64,000 nucleotides of DNA from the NCBI RefSeq assembly GCF_026342405.1, contig NZ_JAPEMU010000001.1, positions 372,001 to 436,000 on the forward strand, read 5' to 3'. The notes under the pieces were generated by a model that ran no database searches, was not told the DNA's origin, and saw only the letters and a list, made by a program, of their open reading frames with translations. This stretch comes from Kitasatospora sp. NBC_00240. GTDB lineage: Bacteria > Actinomycetota > Actinomycetes > Streptomycetales > Streptomycetaceae. This document shows positions 26,983 to 34,579 of this stretch, in pieces (position 1 is the stretch's first letter; each line of letters begins with the position of its first letter). The translations under genes and the position numbers were made by a program.

Positions 26983-27370
26983 GCCAGGCCTCCTGGGGTG
27001 CCGTGGTCTTCTGCTGCGGAGTACGCGGGCCCCGCCCGGGCCGGGCGGTCGTCGCGGACCGGTTCCATGATCAGGCGCGGCCGGACCGGCGGCGCGGACC
27101 GGGCGCCCGGGCCGGCCGATCGCCACAGTGGCGGTCGGCCACGGCCCGGACGTTCCGTCATGAGCGCGCCTCCCCGCGCCACACCCTGGGACGGCCCGGA
27201 CGTGGGCCGCACTGTTGGCGGGAACGCTAGGCAGCTGGTGTTTCCGGCCGGTCCCCCCGGCATGAAGGAGAGGTTTCCGGTGATTCGGGCCGCTGCCCGG
27301 GTACTTGAGGCTGCGTCAGTGGCGGGCCACCGGGCCGGTTTCGGCCTCAAGGCTCCACTCCCCCGGCCGC

Positions 27371-27441
27371 GGTGCGGGATCACGCGGTCCTTCGCCCCGC
27401 ACGGTGCGGGATCACGCGGTCCTTCGCCCCGCACGGTGCGG
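27371..27441. repeat. 32-bp tandem repeat of hairpin units
   Basis: Identical units at 27371-27402 and 27403-27434 plus seven bases of a third. Each unit begins GTGCGGG and ends CCCGCAC, so it can fold into a stem of seven pairs with a 16-base loop. It lies 90 bases before the hydrolase promoter. Confidence 0.8.
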
Positions 27442-27496
27442 CGAGCGGCCCGGACTCTGGAGCGGGTCGCTGTTGACGATATTTCTCACAATGGGG

Positions 27497-27525
27497 GTGA
27501 CCCGCCGGTAACTCAGCCCTAGGCT
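27497..27525 (+). promoter_or_regulatory. Promoter of the alpha/beta hydrolase (leaderless)
   Basis: -35 GTGACC (27497-27502), 17-base spacer, -10 TAGGCT (27520-27525), then seven bases to ATG. Confidence 0.55.
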
Positions 27526-27532
27526 CCCCGTC

Positions 27533-28375
27533 ATGGACCTTGTACACGAGCGCCGCGGCGACGGCCCTCCCCTGTTGCTGCTGCACGGCATCGGACACCG
27601 CCACCAGGGCTGGAAGCCCGTGCTCGACCTGCTCGCCCGCGAGCGGGAGGTGATCGCCGTCGACCTGCCCGGCTTCGGCGCCTCGCCGCCGCTGCCCGCC
27701 GGTATGCCCTACAGCGTCGACAGTGCGATGACGGTGCTCCGCGACTTCCTGGCGTCGATCGGGGTCGACCGGCCGCACGTGGCCGGGAACTCGCTCGGCG
27801 GGCTGTTCACCCTGCACGCCGTACGGCACGGGCTCGCCTCCTCGGCCACCGCACTCTCACCGGCCGGCTTCTTCCAGCGCCCCGGCCTCCTGTACGCGTC
27901 CGGGATGCTCAACCTGCACCGGCTGGCCGCCCGGACGCCCGAATCGCTGCGGGCGGGGCTCGCGGCGCACCCGCTCGGCCGCAAGGCCATGTTCGGCATG
28001 ATCTACGGACGGCCGGAGCTGCTCGACCCACGCGAGCTGCTGCTGGACACCCGGGCACTGCTGGAGGCCCCGGGCTTCCGCCGGACCCTGCACGCCGGGG
28101 GCGGCGAGCTGGCCTCGCGGTTCCCGACCGACCTCCCGCCGGAGGTCCCCGTGACCCTCGCCTGGGGCACCCGCGACCGCCTGCTGCCCAACAGCCAGGG
28201 CCGCCGGGCCCGCCGGCTGCTGCCGGCGGCGCGCTTCGTCCCGCTGGTGAACTGCGGACACGTCCCGATGGGCGACGACCCGGAGCTGGTGGCCCGGGTC
28301 ATGCTGGCCGGCAGCAGCTCACCGCTGCTGGCCCCCACCGCCGGACCGGGGGCGGGGCCGACAACGATCCACTGA
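27533..28375 (+). CDS. Alpha/beta hydrolase
   Basis: 280-residue cytoplasmic alpha/beta hydrolase. The oxyanion-hole motif LLLHGIGHRHQGW (residues 16-28) and the nucleophile elbow GNSLGG with Ser87 are present; the late Asp (WGTRDRLLP) and His (NCGHVPMGDDP) complete a probable triad. The cap is short, as in esterases and C-C hydrolases. Leaderless: -10 box directly upstream, no ribosome site. Substrate cannot be told. Single gene. Confidence 0.88.
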   Translation: MDLVHERRGDGPPLLLLHGIGHRHQGWKPVLDLLAREREVIAVDLPGFGASPPLPAGMPYSVDSAMTVLRDFLASIGVDRPHVAGNSLGGLFTLHAVRHGLASSATALSPAGFFQRPGLLYASGMLNLHRLAARTPESLRAGLAAHPLGRKAMFGMIYGRPELLDPRELLLDTRALLEAPGFRRTLHAGGGELASRFPTDLPPEVPVTLAWGTRDRLLPNSQGRRARRLLPAARFVPLVNCGHVPMGDDPELVARVMLAGSSSPLLAPTAGPGAGPTTIH

Positions 28376-28856
28376 CCGTACGCCACCCCGTGCGTCAGGC
28401 CGCACGGCTACCGGCATCCTGGTCACGACCCGCTCCGGCCGCGCGCTGCCGTCCGCGCTTCGACCCCGTGACTTCACCGTGAACCCACGGACTCCCCGTC
28501 GCGAGGCATCGCGACAGAGCCGCGGGCTCCCGCCGGGGCCCCTCGATTGTCGCGAACTCGCGGGGCTCCCCGGCTGTGGGTGGTCGAGGATCGCGGAGAC
28601 GGGCGGCAGGCAGGCCCTGGCGGGCGCCCCGGAGGACGGGTCCACGGATGAACTCCCCTGGTACGGTCAGGGATTGGAGGCCGAGGGGGTGCGGATGAAC
28701 TCCCGCGACGAACGGACGGAGTCGCCCGGGCGCGGGTCATGCGCGATCGAGAAGGAGGGCGCGGGAGCAAAGGCCTCAACTGCCGAAGAGCCGACTTCGC
28801 AGGCTCCGCACGAAACCAGCTTGACGAATGGTCAAGAAACGTTGACCATTGCGGAC
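28376..28856. other. Intergenic region before the ArsR-MFS operon
   Basis: 481 bases. The frame of the ArsR gene stays open back to 28479 but that part has no family similarity. The ArsR operator and promoter occupy the last 35 bases. Otherwise nothing recognised. Confidence 0.4.
28821..28850 (+). promoter_or_regulatory. Operator-promoter of the ArsR-MFS operon
   Basis: A perfect 9-bp inverted repeat AATGGTCAA-(6)-TTGACCATT spans 28827-28850 and overlaps the promoter: -35 TTGACG (28821-28826), 17-base spacer, -10 GACCAT (28844-28849), then seven bases to ATG 28857. A dimer bound here would block RNA polymerase. Confidence 0.75.
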
Positions 28857-29396
28857 ATGCCAACCGATGACGTCCCCGAGACGTTCCACGTCACCACGGA
28901 CGAGCAGCTGCGCGCCGTTTCCAATCTCACGCGCCACCGGATCATGGCCGTGCTCCGCTTCGAACCCGCGACGATCACGCAGATCGCCGAGCGAGTGGGC
29001 CTTGCGAAGGGGAGTTCCAGCTACCACGTACGGCTGTTGGAGCGGGCCGGCCTGGTGAAGGTGGTACGGACGCGGAAGGTCCGGGGGGTCACCGAGCGGT
29101 ACTACGCCATGGCCGCGCGGGCGATCGTGCTGCCGGATCCGGGCGAGGGAGGGCCGGATGTGCTGATGCGGCATGCGGTGGCGGACCTGGAGGCAGCGCC
29201 GGTGGACGGCGAGCGGCACGTACGGATGGCGCATCTACGGCTCACCGAGGAGCAGTTCGCGGAACTGGGGACGCGGCTGGAGGCACTGGCGGACGAGTAC
29301 CGGCAGCTGTCCGATCCGTCGCTGCCGGACGCGTCACTCGTCTTCGCACTGTTCCACCCGGCACCCCGTCGGCAGACCGAAGGAGCGGCCAAGTGA
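28857..29396 (+). CDS. ArsR-family winged-helix regulator
   Basis: 179 residues. A winged helix of the HTH_20/ArsR type occupies residues 17-80 (LTRHRIMAVLRFEPATITQIAERVGLAKGSSSYHVRLLERAGLV in pieces); no metal-binding CxC pattern is present, so a small organic ligand is more likely. C-terminal half helical. I place the start at 28857 rather than an upstream in-frame ATG (28695) because the operator and -10 sit directly in front. The stop overlaps the GTG of the MFS gene by four bases, so the two are translationally coupled, the layout of a self-regulated efflux operon. Confidence 0.85.
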   Translation: MPTDDVPETFHVTTDEQLRAVSNLTRHRIMAVLRFEPATITQIAERVGLAKGSSSYHVRLLERAGLVKVVRTRKVRGVTERYYAMAARAIVLPDPGEGGPDVLMRHAVADLEAAPVDGERHVRMAHLRLTEEQFAELGTRLEALADEYRQLSDPSLPDASLVFALFHPAPRRQTEGAAK

Positions 29397-30697
29397 TCTC
29401 GGACATCAGGAAGTTGCCGACCGGATTCGGCCGACTGTGGACCGCGCAGACGGTGTCCTCGCTCGGCGACGGGGTGACGCACGCCGCACTGCCGCTGCTC
29501 GCACTGACGTTGACGCGGGATCCGATGGCGCTCGCCGTCGTCACGGCCGCCGGAACGCTGCCGTGGCTGCTCTTCGGGGTGCTCGGCGGTGCGCTGGTGG
29601 ACCGCTGGGACCGCCGGCGCACGATGTGGATCACGGACGCGGCGCGTGCGGTGCTGCTCGCGATACCGGCGGCAGCGGCCGCCCTCGACGCGCTGAGCAT
29701 TCCCCTGCTCGCGGCCGTCGCGTTCCTGCTCGGCCTCGGCGGGCTCTTCTTCGACACGGCCGCCACCGCCTATCTGCCGGATCTGCTCGGCCGCGACCCC
29801 GCCCACCTGGAGCGCGCCAACGCCCTTCTGCGCGGCACCCAGACCGCCGCGTCCGGCTTCGCGGGGCCGCCCGCCGGCAGTGCCCTGCTCGCCCTCGGGC
29901 GGGCGGTTCCACTGCTCGCCGACGCGGTGTCGTTCGCACTCTCCGCCCTGCTCGTGCGGTCACTGCCGGCCGTACCCCGACCCGTGCCGCAGGCCCGTGA
30001 GTCGCTGCTGCGGCAGGCGCGGGCCGGCGCCTCGTACGTGTTCCGGAATCAGTTGCTGCTCGGGCTCGCGCTGCGTCCGGCGGTCGGGAACATCGCCTTC
30101 CTCGCCGTGGAGACCGTACTCGCCCTCTTCGCGCACGATCGTCTCGGCGTCACCACCTTCGGCTTCGGCCTGCTCCTCACGGCGGAGGCCACCGGCGGTC
30201 TGCTCGGCGCGGGCATCGCCTCCTTCCTCGGCCGACGACTCGGTACCGGCACCGCACTGACCTGCACGGCCGCCGTCGAGGGACTCGCCATCCTGAGCCT
30301 CGCCGCCGCCCCGAACCCGTACATCGCCGGCCTCGCGCTCGCCGTCTGCGGAGCGGGCATGGGCGCCACCATGGTGCTCGGCCCGTCCCTCCGACAGGCG
30401 ATCGTCCCCGCCCACCTGATGGGCCGGGTCGCCTCCACCTCCCGCATGCTCGCCATGTGCGCCGCCCCGTTCGGTGCCTTCCTCGGCGGCTGGCTGGCCA
30501 CCACCTACGACGTCCGCACCCCGCTCTACACCGCCGCCGGCCTCCTCCTCGCCATGACCGCCGTCACGTCGACCATGACCACCAACCGCCGGGTCGAGGC
30601 GGCGCTGCGGGCCGCCGCCCCGGCCGATGATCGAGACCGCCCGGAATCCCGGGAGCCTGTCCAGGAGGATGCCCTCCAGGGCTCCGCGAGGTCGTGA
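29393..30697 (+). CDS. MFS transporter (drug-efflux type)
   Basis: 434 residues with 12 hydrophobic segments. The MFS loop 2-3 motif is present as GALVDRWDRRRTMW (residues about 63-76); family resemblance is to the H+-antiporter-3/TetV-like exporters (GFGRLWTAQTVSSLGDGVTHAALPLLAL in the first helix). GTG start inside the ArsR stop, with GAAGGAG seven bases upstream. The ArsR neighbour with its operator suggests induction by the exported compound. Substrate unknown. Confidence 0.9.
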   Translation: MISDIRKLPTGFGRLWTAQTVSSLGDGVTHAALPLLALTLTRDPMALAVVTAAGTLPWLLFGVLGGALVDRWDRRRTMWITDAARAVLLAIPAAAAALDALSIPLLAAVAFLLGLGGLFFDTAATAYLPDLLGRDPAHLERANALLRGTQTAASGFAGPPAGSALLALGRAVPLLADAVSFALSALLVRSLPAVPRPVPQARESLLRQARAGASYVFRNQLLLGLALRPAVGNIAFLAVETVLALFAHDRLGVTTFGFGLLLTAEATGGLLGAGIASFLGRRLGTGTALTCTAAVEGLAILSLAAAPNPYIAGLALAVCGAGMGATMVLGPSLRQAIVPAHLMGRVASTSRMLAMCAAPFGAFLGGWLATTYDVRTPLYTAAGLLLAMTAVTSTMTTNRRVEAALRAAAPADDRDRPESREPVQEDALQGSARS

Positions 30698-30830
30698 GCC
30701 GGTGCCGGGCCCGGCTCGGCGTTCCTCACCCCGGCCGCCGGCCTTGACGGCGACCAGGCAGCGGCCCAGGAGACTGATGCCGGCCGTGCCGGAGGCCCCC
30801 GGCGGATGACCGGGAACCGCCGACAGCCGG

Positions 30831-31754
30831 TCAGACCCCGGCGGCAGCCAGGGTGTCGCGGTCGTGCGCGGCGTTCCAGTCGGGCAGCGCCGCACCGGGG
30901 CGGGCGAAGGTGGCGAAGTCGGTGGTGCTGGTGAAGGCCGGCCGCTGGTAGAGATCCCGGGCGTAGGCCCAGAGGTTCGGGTAGGCGTCCAGGCCCGGGC
31001 CGACCGCGCCGCGGGCGTTCGCCGCCACGTCGTAGCGGGCCAGGGTCACCCAGAGCCGCACATCCGCCTCGGTGAGCCGCTCACCGAGCAGGTGGCGCTG
31101 CCGCCCGAGCAGCTTGTCCAGTTCGGCGAAGGCCGCCAGCAGATCGGCCCGGGCCGCCTCGGCGGCGGGGCCCTCGCCCGCGGCGGCGCCCACCCCGCGG
31201 TTGACCGCCGGGCCGAGCCAGGAGTCGAGCTCCTCGATCCGCGGGCGCAGCTCCGACGGGTAGTGGTCCGCGCCGTTGCTCCACCGCCCGAACTCGGTGG
31301 CGAGGTCGATCCCGATGCCGGCGAAGTCGTTGCTGACGATCCGTCCGGTCTCCCGGTCCCAGAGGGTCGGCACCGATACGTGGCCGTCGAACCCGGGTTC
31401 GGTCGCCTCGTAGGCCTCCCTGAGCAGCGTGAAGCCGTTCACCGGGTCCGGTCCGTGGGTCTCGCGGAAGGCCCAGCCGCGGCCGTCCCGCGCGCCGTCG
31501 ACGTACGAGACGGAGAGCACGTCCTGCAGCCCGTTCAGCTCCAGTTGGACGGTGACCCGCTGGGCCCAGGGGCAGAACCAGCCCGCGTACAGGTGGTAGC
31601 GGCCGGGCTCGGCGCGGAACCCGCTGCTGCCGTCCTCGGTGATCCGCCCGGTGAAGCGGTAGAGCGGCCGCTCGTCGCCCGGGGCCCGGTTGATCCGGTA
31701 CTCACCGTGGGTGGTGGTGTCGACCGCGTCGGCGTAGCGCGGTGTGGGGCTCAT
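30831..31754 (-). CDS. Glutathionyl-hydroquinone reductase-type GST (YqjG/ECM4)
   Basis: 307 residues of the S-glutathionyl-(chloro)hydroquinone reductase family, cytoplasmic. The thioredoxin-like domain has the catalytic motif GWFCPWAQR (Cys about residue 56), followed by the family sequence WAFRETHGPDP, SVPTLWDRETGRIVSNDFAGI and an all-helical C-terminal GST domain with LTEADVRLWVTLARYD. Actinomycetes use mycothiol, so the thiol partner is probably mycothiol. Start with AGGAGG six bases upstream. Single gene. Confidence 0.9.
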   Translation of the reverse strand: MSPTPRYADAVDTTTHGEYRINRAPGDERPLYRFTGRITEDGSSGFRAEPGRYHLYAGWFCPWAQRVTVQLELNGLQDVLSVSYVDGARDGRGWAFRETHGPDPVNGFTLLREAYEATEPGFDGHVSVPTLWDRETGRIVSNDFAGIGIDLATEFGRWSNGADHYPSELRPRIEELDSWLGPAVNRGVGAAAGEGPAAEAARADLLAAFAELDKLLGRQRHLLGERLTEADVRLWVTLARYDVAANARGAVGPGLDAYPNLWAYARDLYQRPAFTSTTDFATFARPGAALPDWNAAHDRDTLAAAGV

Positions 31755-31860
31755 CTGGTGCCTCCTGCTCGAAAGGGACTGCCTGGGGGTGCCGGGGCGG
31801 CCTTCCGGCGGGCCGGGCCCGACAACGCGGCGCGGTGAACGGGTCCGCCCTGCGGTTGGG

Positions 31861-31932
31861 GTGGGCCTTTCCGTGCGAGTGGGCCTTCCCGTGCGGGTGG
31901 GCCCTGCCGTGCGGGTGGGCCCTGCCGTGCGG
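31861..31932. repeat. 18-bp tandem repeat, 4 copies
   Basis: Four 18-base units of consensus GTGGGCCCTGCCGTGCGG at 31861, 31879, 31897 and 31915; the last two are identical, the first two diverge by up to four bases. Lies downstream of the acetyltransferase and upstream of the GST gene. Confidence 0.85.
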
Positions 31933-31946
31933 GTGGGCCGCCGGGT

Positions 31947-32762
31947 TCAGCCGGTCGGCGCGCCTGGGACCACGACGGCGAGAAAGGTGGTGGTGCGGCG
32001 CAGTCGGAACCCGAGGGACTCGTACAGCCGGATCGCGTCGGTGTTGCTCGCGGCGGCGTGCAGGAAGGGCGTCTCGCCGCGGGCCCGGATGCCGGCGGCG
32101 ACCGCGTGCACCAACCGGGTGGCGAGGCCCTCACCCCGGTGCTCCCGGTCGGTGCAGACGGCGCTGATCTCGGTCCAGCCCGGCGGGTGCAGGCGCTCGC
32201 CGGCCATCGCGACCAGCCGGCCGCCGCGCCGGATGCCGAGGTAGGTGCCGAGTTCGACGGTGCGGGGCAGGAACGGGCCGGGCTGGGTACGCGCCACCAG
32301 GTCCAGCATCTCGGGCACGTCGGCGTAGCCCAGCGGGACGGCCTCGGCGTCAGCTGCAGCGGCGATGCCCTCGTCCACCAGTTGGACCCCGGCGCCGTCC
32401 ATGAGGATCTCCCAGTCGGGCGGCGGCGTGCCGCGGACCCCGGTCACCAACGCGACGGCGCCCGGGCCGAGCAGAGTGGCGACGTCCCGCCAGACCGACG
32501 CGTCGGGGTGGTCGGGCAGGGCGATGAACGGCGAGACGTCGGGCGGGTAGCGCACCACCTCGCCCTGCCGCTGCGCGAGGTGCGCGTGCGGACCGAGCAG
32601 GGCGGCGCGGACGGCGTTGTCGAGCGGGTGGGCGCCGGCCCGCCCTGCCGGGGGGCGCTCCGGTGAACCGCCCTGGGGGTGGGGCGGGTCGGCGGCGGGC
32701 CGCCCGGACAGGGGTGGGTCGGGGATGAGCGCGTCAGGGATGAGCGCGTCGGGAGCAGGCAT
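31947..32762 (-). CDS. GNAT N-acetyltransferase (FR47-like)
   Basis: 271 residues. The C-terminal half (residues 130-265) is a GNAT fold with motif A CTDREHRGEGLATRLVHAV (R/Q-x-x-G-x-A) and a final LYESLGFRLRR. The N-terminal half is typical of the FR47-type proteins that carry an extra domain. The first 20 residues contain a duplicated DALIPDALIPD from a 15-bp repeat in the DNA. The acceptor is unknown. GAGGA lies about ten bases upstream of ATG. Confidence 0.85.
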   Translation of the reverse strand: MPAPDALIPDALIPDPPLSGRPAADPPHPQGGSPERPPAGRAGAHPLDNAVRAALLGPHAHLAQRQGEVVRYPPDVSPFIALPDHPDASVWRDVATLLGPGAVALVTGVRGTPPPDWEILMDGAGVQLVDEGIAAAADAEAVPLGYADVPEMLDLVARTQPGPFLPRTVELGTYLGIRRGGRLVAMAGERLHPPGWTEISAVCTDREHRGEGLATRLVHAVAAGIRARGETPFLHAAASNTDAIRLYESLGFRLRRTTTFLAVVVPGAPTG

Positions 32763-33398
32763 GCGGACTTCTTCCTCGATCTGGTGCGGGCGCCGGGTTC
32801 CGGGCTCCGCGGTCCCGACGACGTGGCCCGGCCCCGACGGATCGGCGGCGGCCCGGACGGTCGGGGCAGGCGGACGCTGCGCGCCGGGGCGTGGGCCCTC
32901 GGCGGACGCGGCGGAGCTCGCTAGCGGAATGTCCCGGTGAAGACGTGACGGAGCGTCACGGGCGACAGAGGCCGGTCGGTGAGCCGACCCCGTCGATCCA
33001 GCGCCGGCGCACGAGCGCCGTTCCCGCGGTGGAGCGGCGGGGGCGGGCAGCCGGACGAGCGGTCACGGCGTGCGGCGGCGACGGGTGCCCGAAGGGGGCC
33101 CGCTCGAAGCGCTGCGCGCGAGTTCGCATGGATCGACCTGTCTCAACTGCCGCTACGACGAAGGTCCAGACTACATCGCGGCCCCGGCCCGGGGGCAGGT
33201 CCCACGACGAATCGGGCGACGGAACGGGCCCGGCGGTTCCGTCCGGCCGGCCGGTCCACCAGGCCGCCCCAGGCCGGTCAAGCCGCTCGGGCCGGCTCAC
33301 CTGATCGTGTGGCAGGTCCGGCCGGGCGTTCCGGCGGGCCCCGCGCGCTGCCTACGGTGACGAGGTCCGACCACAACTCCCGTACGAAGGCGGAACAA
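32763..33398. other. Intergenic region between acetyltransferase and NUDIX gene
   Basis: 636 bases without a firm gene. On the minus strand a very short ORF (see 32956-33012) resembles cysteine-responsive leader peptides. A -10-like TACGGT at 33353-33358 could serve the NUDIX gene. Confidence 0.35.
32956..33012 (-). CDS. Possible leader peptide (LVxRRxxD...LC type)
   Basis: An 18-codon ORF from GTG 33012 to TGA reads VRRRWIDGVGSPTGLCRP; including codons just upstream it is TALVRRRWID...GLCRP. The family of streptomycete putative leader peptides before sulfur genes has LVxRRHVDL...SxLC. The match is partial, the ribosome site is poor and the next gene downstream on this strand is an acetyltransferase, so chance is possible. 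Confidence 0.25.
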   Translation of the reverse strand: MRRRWIDGVGSPTGLCRP

Positions 33399-33923
33399 TT
33401 GTCCATCTCATCAGACCAAAACCCTGCGGCGCCCGCCGACGAACCTGCGACCGTCCTGCCGGCGGCCCGGACGGCGACGGCCGGGCCGAGCCGCTCCATG
33501 GTCGGCCTGCACCTGGTGCTCGTCGACGACGGCATGGTCCTGCTCGGCCGGCGGCGCAACACCACCTTCGCCGACGGGTGGTGGCACCTGCCGGCCGGCC
33601 ACCTCGAACCGGGCGAGAGCGTGGCGGCCGGCATGGCGCGCGAGGCCCGGGAGGAGCTGGGAATCGGGATCGACCCCGCCGGGCTGGAACTCCAGCACGT
33701 CCTGCACCTCCTCGACGCGGGCGACACCGAGGGCCGGCTCCAGCTGTTCTTCCGTCCGGTGGTGTACACCGGGCAGGTGAGCAACCGCGAGCCGGAGAAG
33801 TGCCACGAGCTGCGCTGGTGGCCGCTGGACGGCCTGCCGGAGCAGACCGTCCCGTACACGGTGCGGGCCCTGGGCGAGATCGCCCTCGGCCGGGCACTGT
33901 CGGCGCCCGGGTGGCCGGTGTGA
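33399..33923 (+). CDS. NUDIX hydrolase
   Basis: 174 residues. The NUDIX box is complete: GHLEPGESVAAGMAREAREELGIG (G-x5-E-x7-R-E-x2-E-E-x-G), about residues 63-86, after WHLPAG. Pyrophosphohydrolase acting on a nucleoside diphosphate-linked compound; the substrate is not predictable. Start is uncertain: TTG 33399 has GAAGG eight bases upstream; GTG 33357 upstream in frame is an alternative. Its stop overlaps the GTG of the HIT gene (GTGA), so both should be made together. Confidence 0.85.
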   Translation: MSISSDQNPAAPADEPATVLPAARTATAGPSRSMVGLHLVLVDDGMVLLGRRRNTTFADGWWHLPAGHLEPGESVAAGMAREAREELGIGIDPAGLELQHVLHLLDAGDTEGRLQLFFRPVVYTGQVSNREPEKCHELRWWPLDGLPEQTVPYTVRALGEIALGRALSAPGWPV

Positions 33924-34579
33924 GCGACGGCCCCGGCGCCCAGCCGCCCGGGGCGTGGCCGAGGGCGGACTTCGACCCGGTCGCGTACCGCGAGCGGGCC
34001 CGCTCGGGGCCCTGCTTCATCTGCGCGATGCTGGCCGGCGAGCCCGGCTTCGAGCACCGGATCGTCTACGACGACGGCACCCACGTCGCCTTCCTCGACC
34101 GCTACCCCACCCTGCCGGGCAAGCTGCTGGTCGCGCCCCGGACCCACATCGAGGACACCGTCGGCGGCTTCACCGAGGAGGCCTACCTGGCGCTCCAGCT
34201 GATCGTGCACCGGGTCGCGACCGCGCTGGCGCGGGTGGTCCCGGCCGAGCGCCTGTACCTGCTGAGCCTGGGCAGCAACCAGGGCCACGCGCACGTCCAC
34301 TGGCACGTCGCGGCCCTGCCGCCCGGCATCCCGTACGAGCGGCAGGAGTACCACGCGCTGATGACCGGGACGCAGGGGGTGCTCGCCGTCGATCGGGAGG
34401 AGGCCGACCGGCTCGCGCAGGCCCTGCGCCGACAGCTGGACGGGCCGCCGGCGCGGGGGGCCACCGGGCCACCGACCGGCGCCGACCCCGGTCGGGGCCG
34501 GGGCGGGAGTCGTGGCCGGGGCGGGAGTCGTGATCGGGAGCAGGGCCGCGGACAGGGTCAAGGCCGCGGCGCGACCTGA
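33920..34579 (+). CDS. HIT-family hydrolase
   Basis: 219 residues. HIT fold with the active-site motif HAHVHWHVAALP (His-x-His-x-His pattern, about residues 122-133) and the helper sequence CFICAMLAGEPG near residue 35, where Cys pairs often bind zinc. Nucleotide hydrolase or transferase of the Ap4A/Fhit type. Coupled to the upstream NUDIX gene by a four-base overlap, suggesting joint clean-up of nucleotide derivatives. The last 30 residues are a Gly/Arg/Ser/Gln-rich low-complexity tail whose DNA overlaps the end of the converging antiporter gene by 22 bases. Confidence 0.87.
   Translation: MSDGPGAQPPGAWPRADFDPVAYRERARSGPCFICAMLAGEPGFEHRIVYDDGTHVAFLDRYPTLPGKLLVAPRTHIEDTVGGFTEEAYLALQLIVHRVATALARVVPAERLYLLSLGSNQGHAHVHWHVAALPPGIPYERQEYHALMTGTQGVLAVDREEADRLAQALRRQLDGPPARGATGPPTGADPGRGRGGSRGRGGSRDREQGRGQGQGRGAT

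Larger units (their letters stand above)
26983..27532. other. Intergenic region between permease and hydrolase
   Basis: 550 bases with no supported gene. It holds the permease promoter, a 32-bp tandem repeat (27371-27441) and the leaderless promoter of the hydrolase. Confidence 0.4.
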
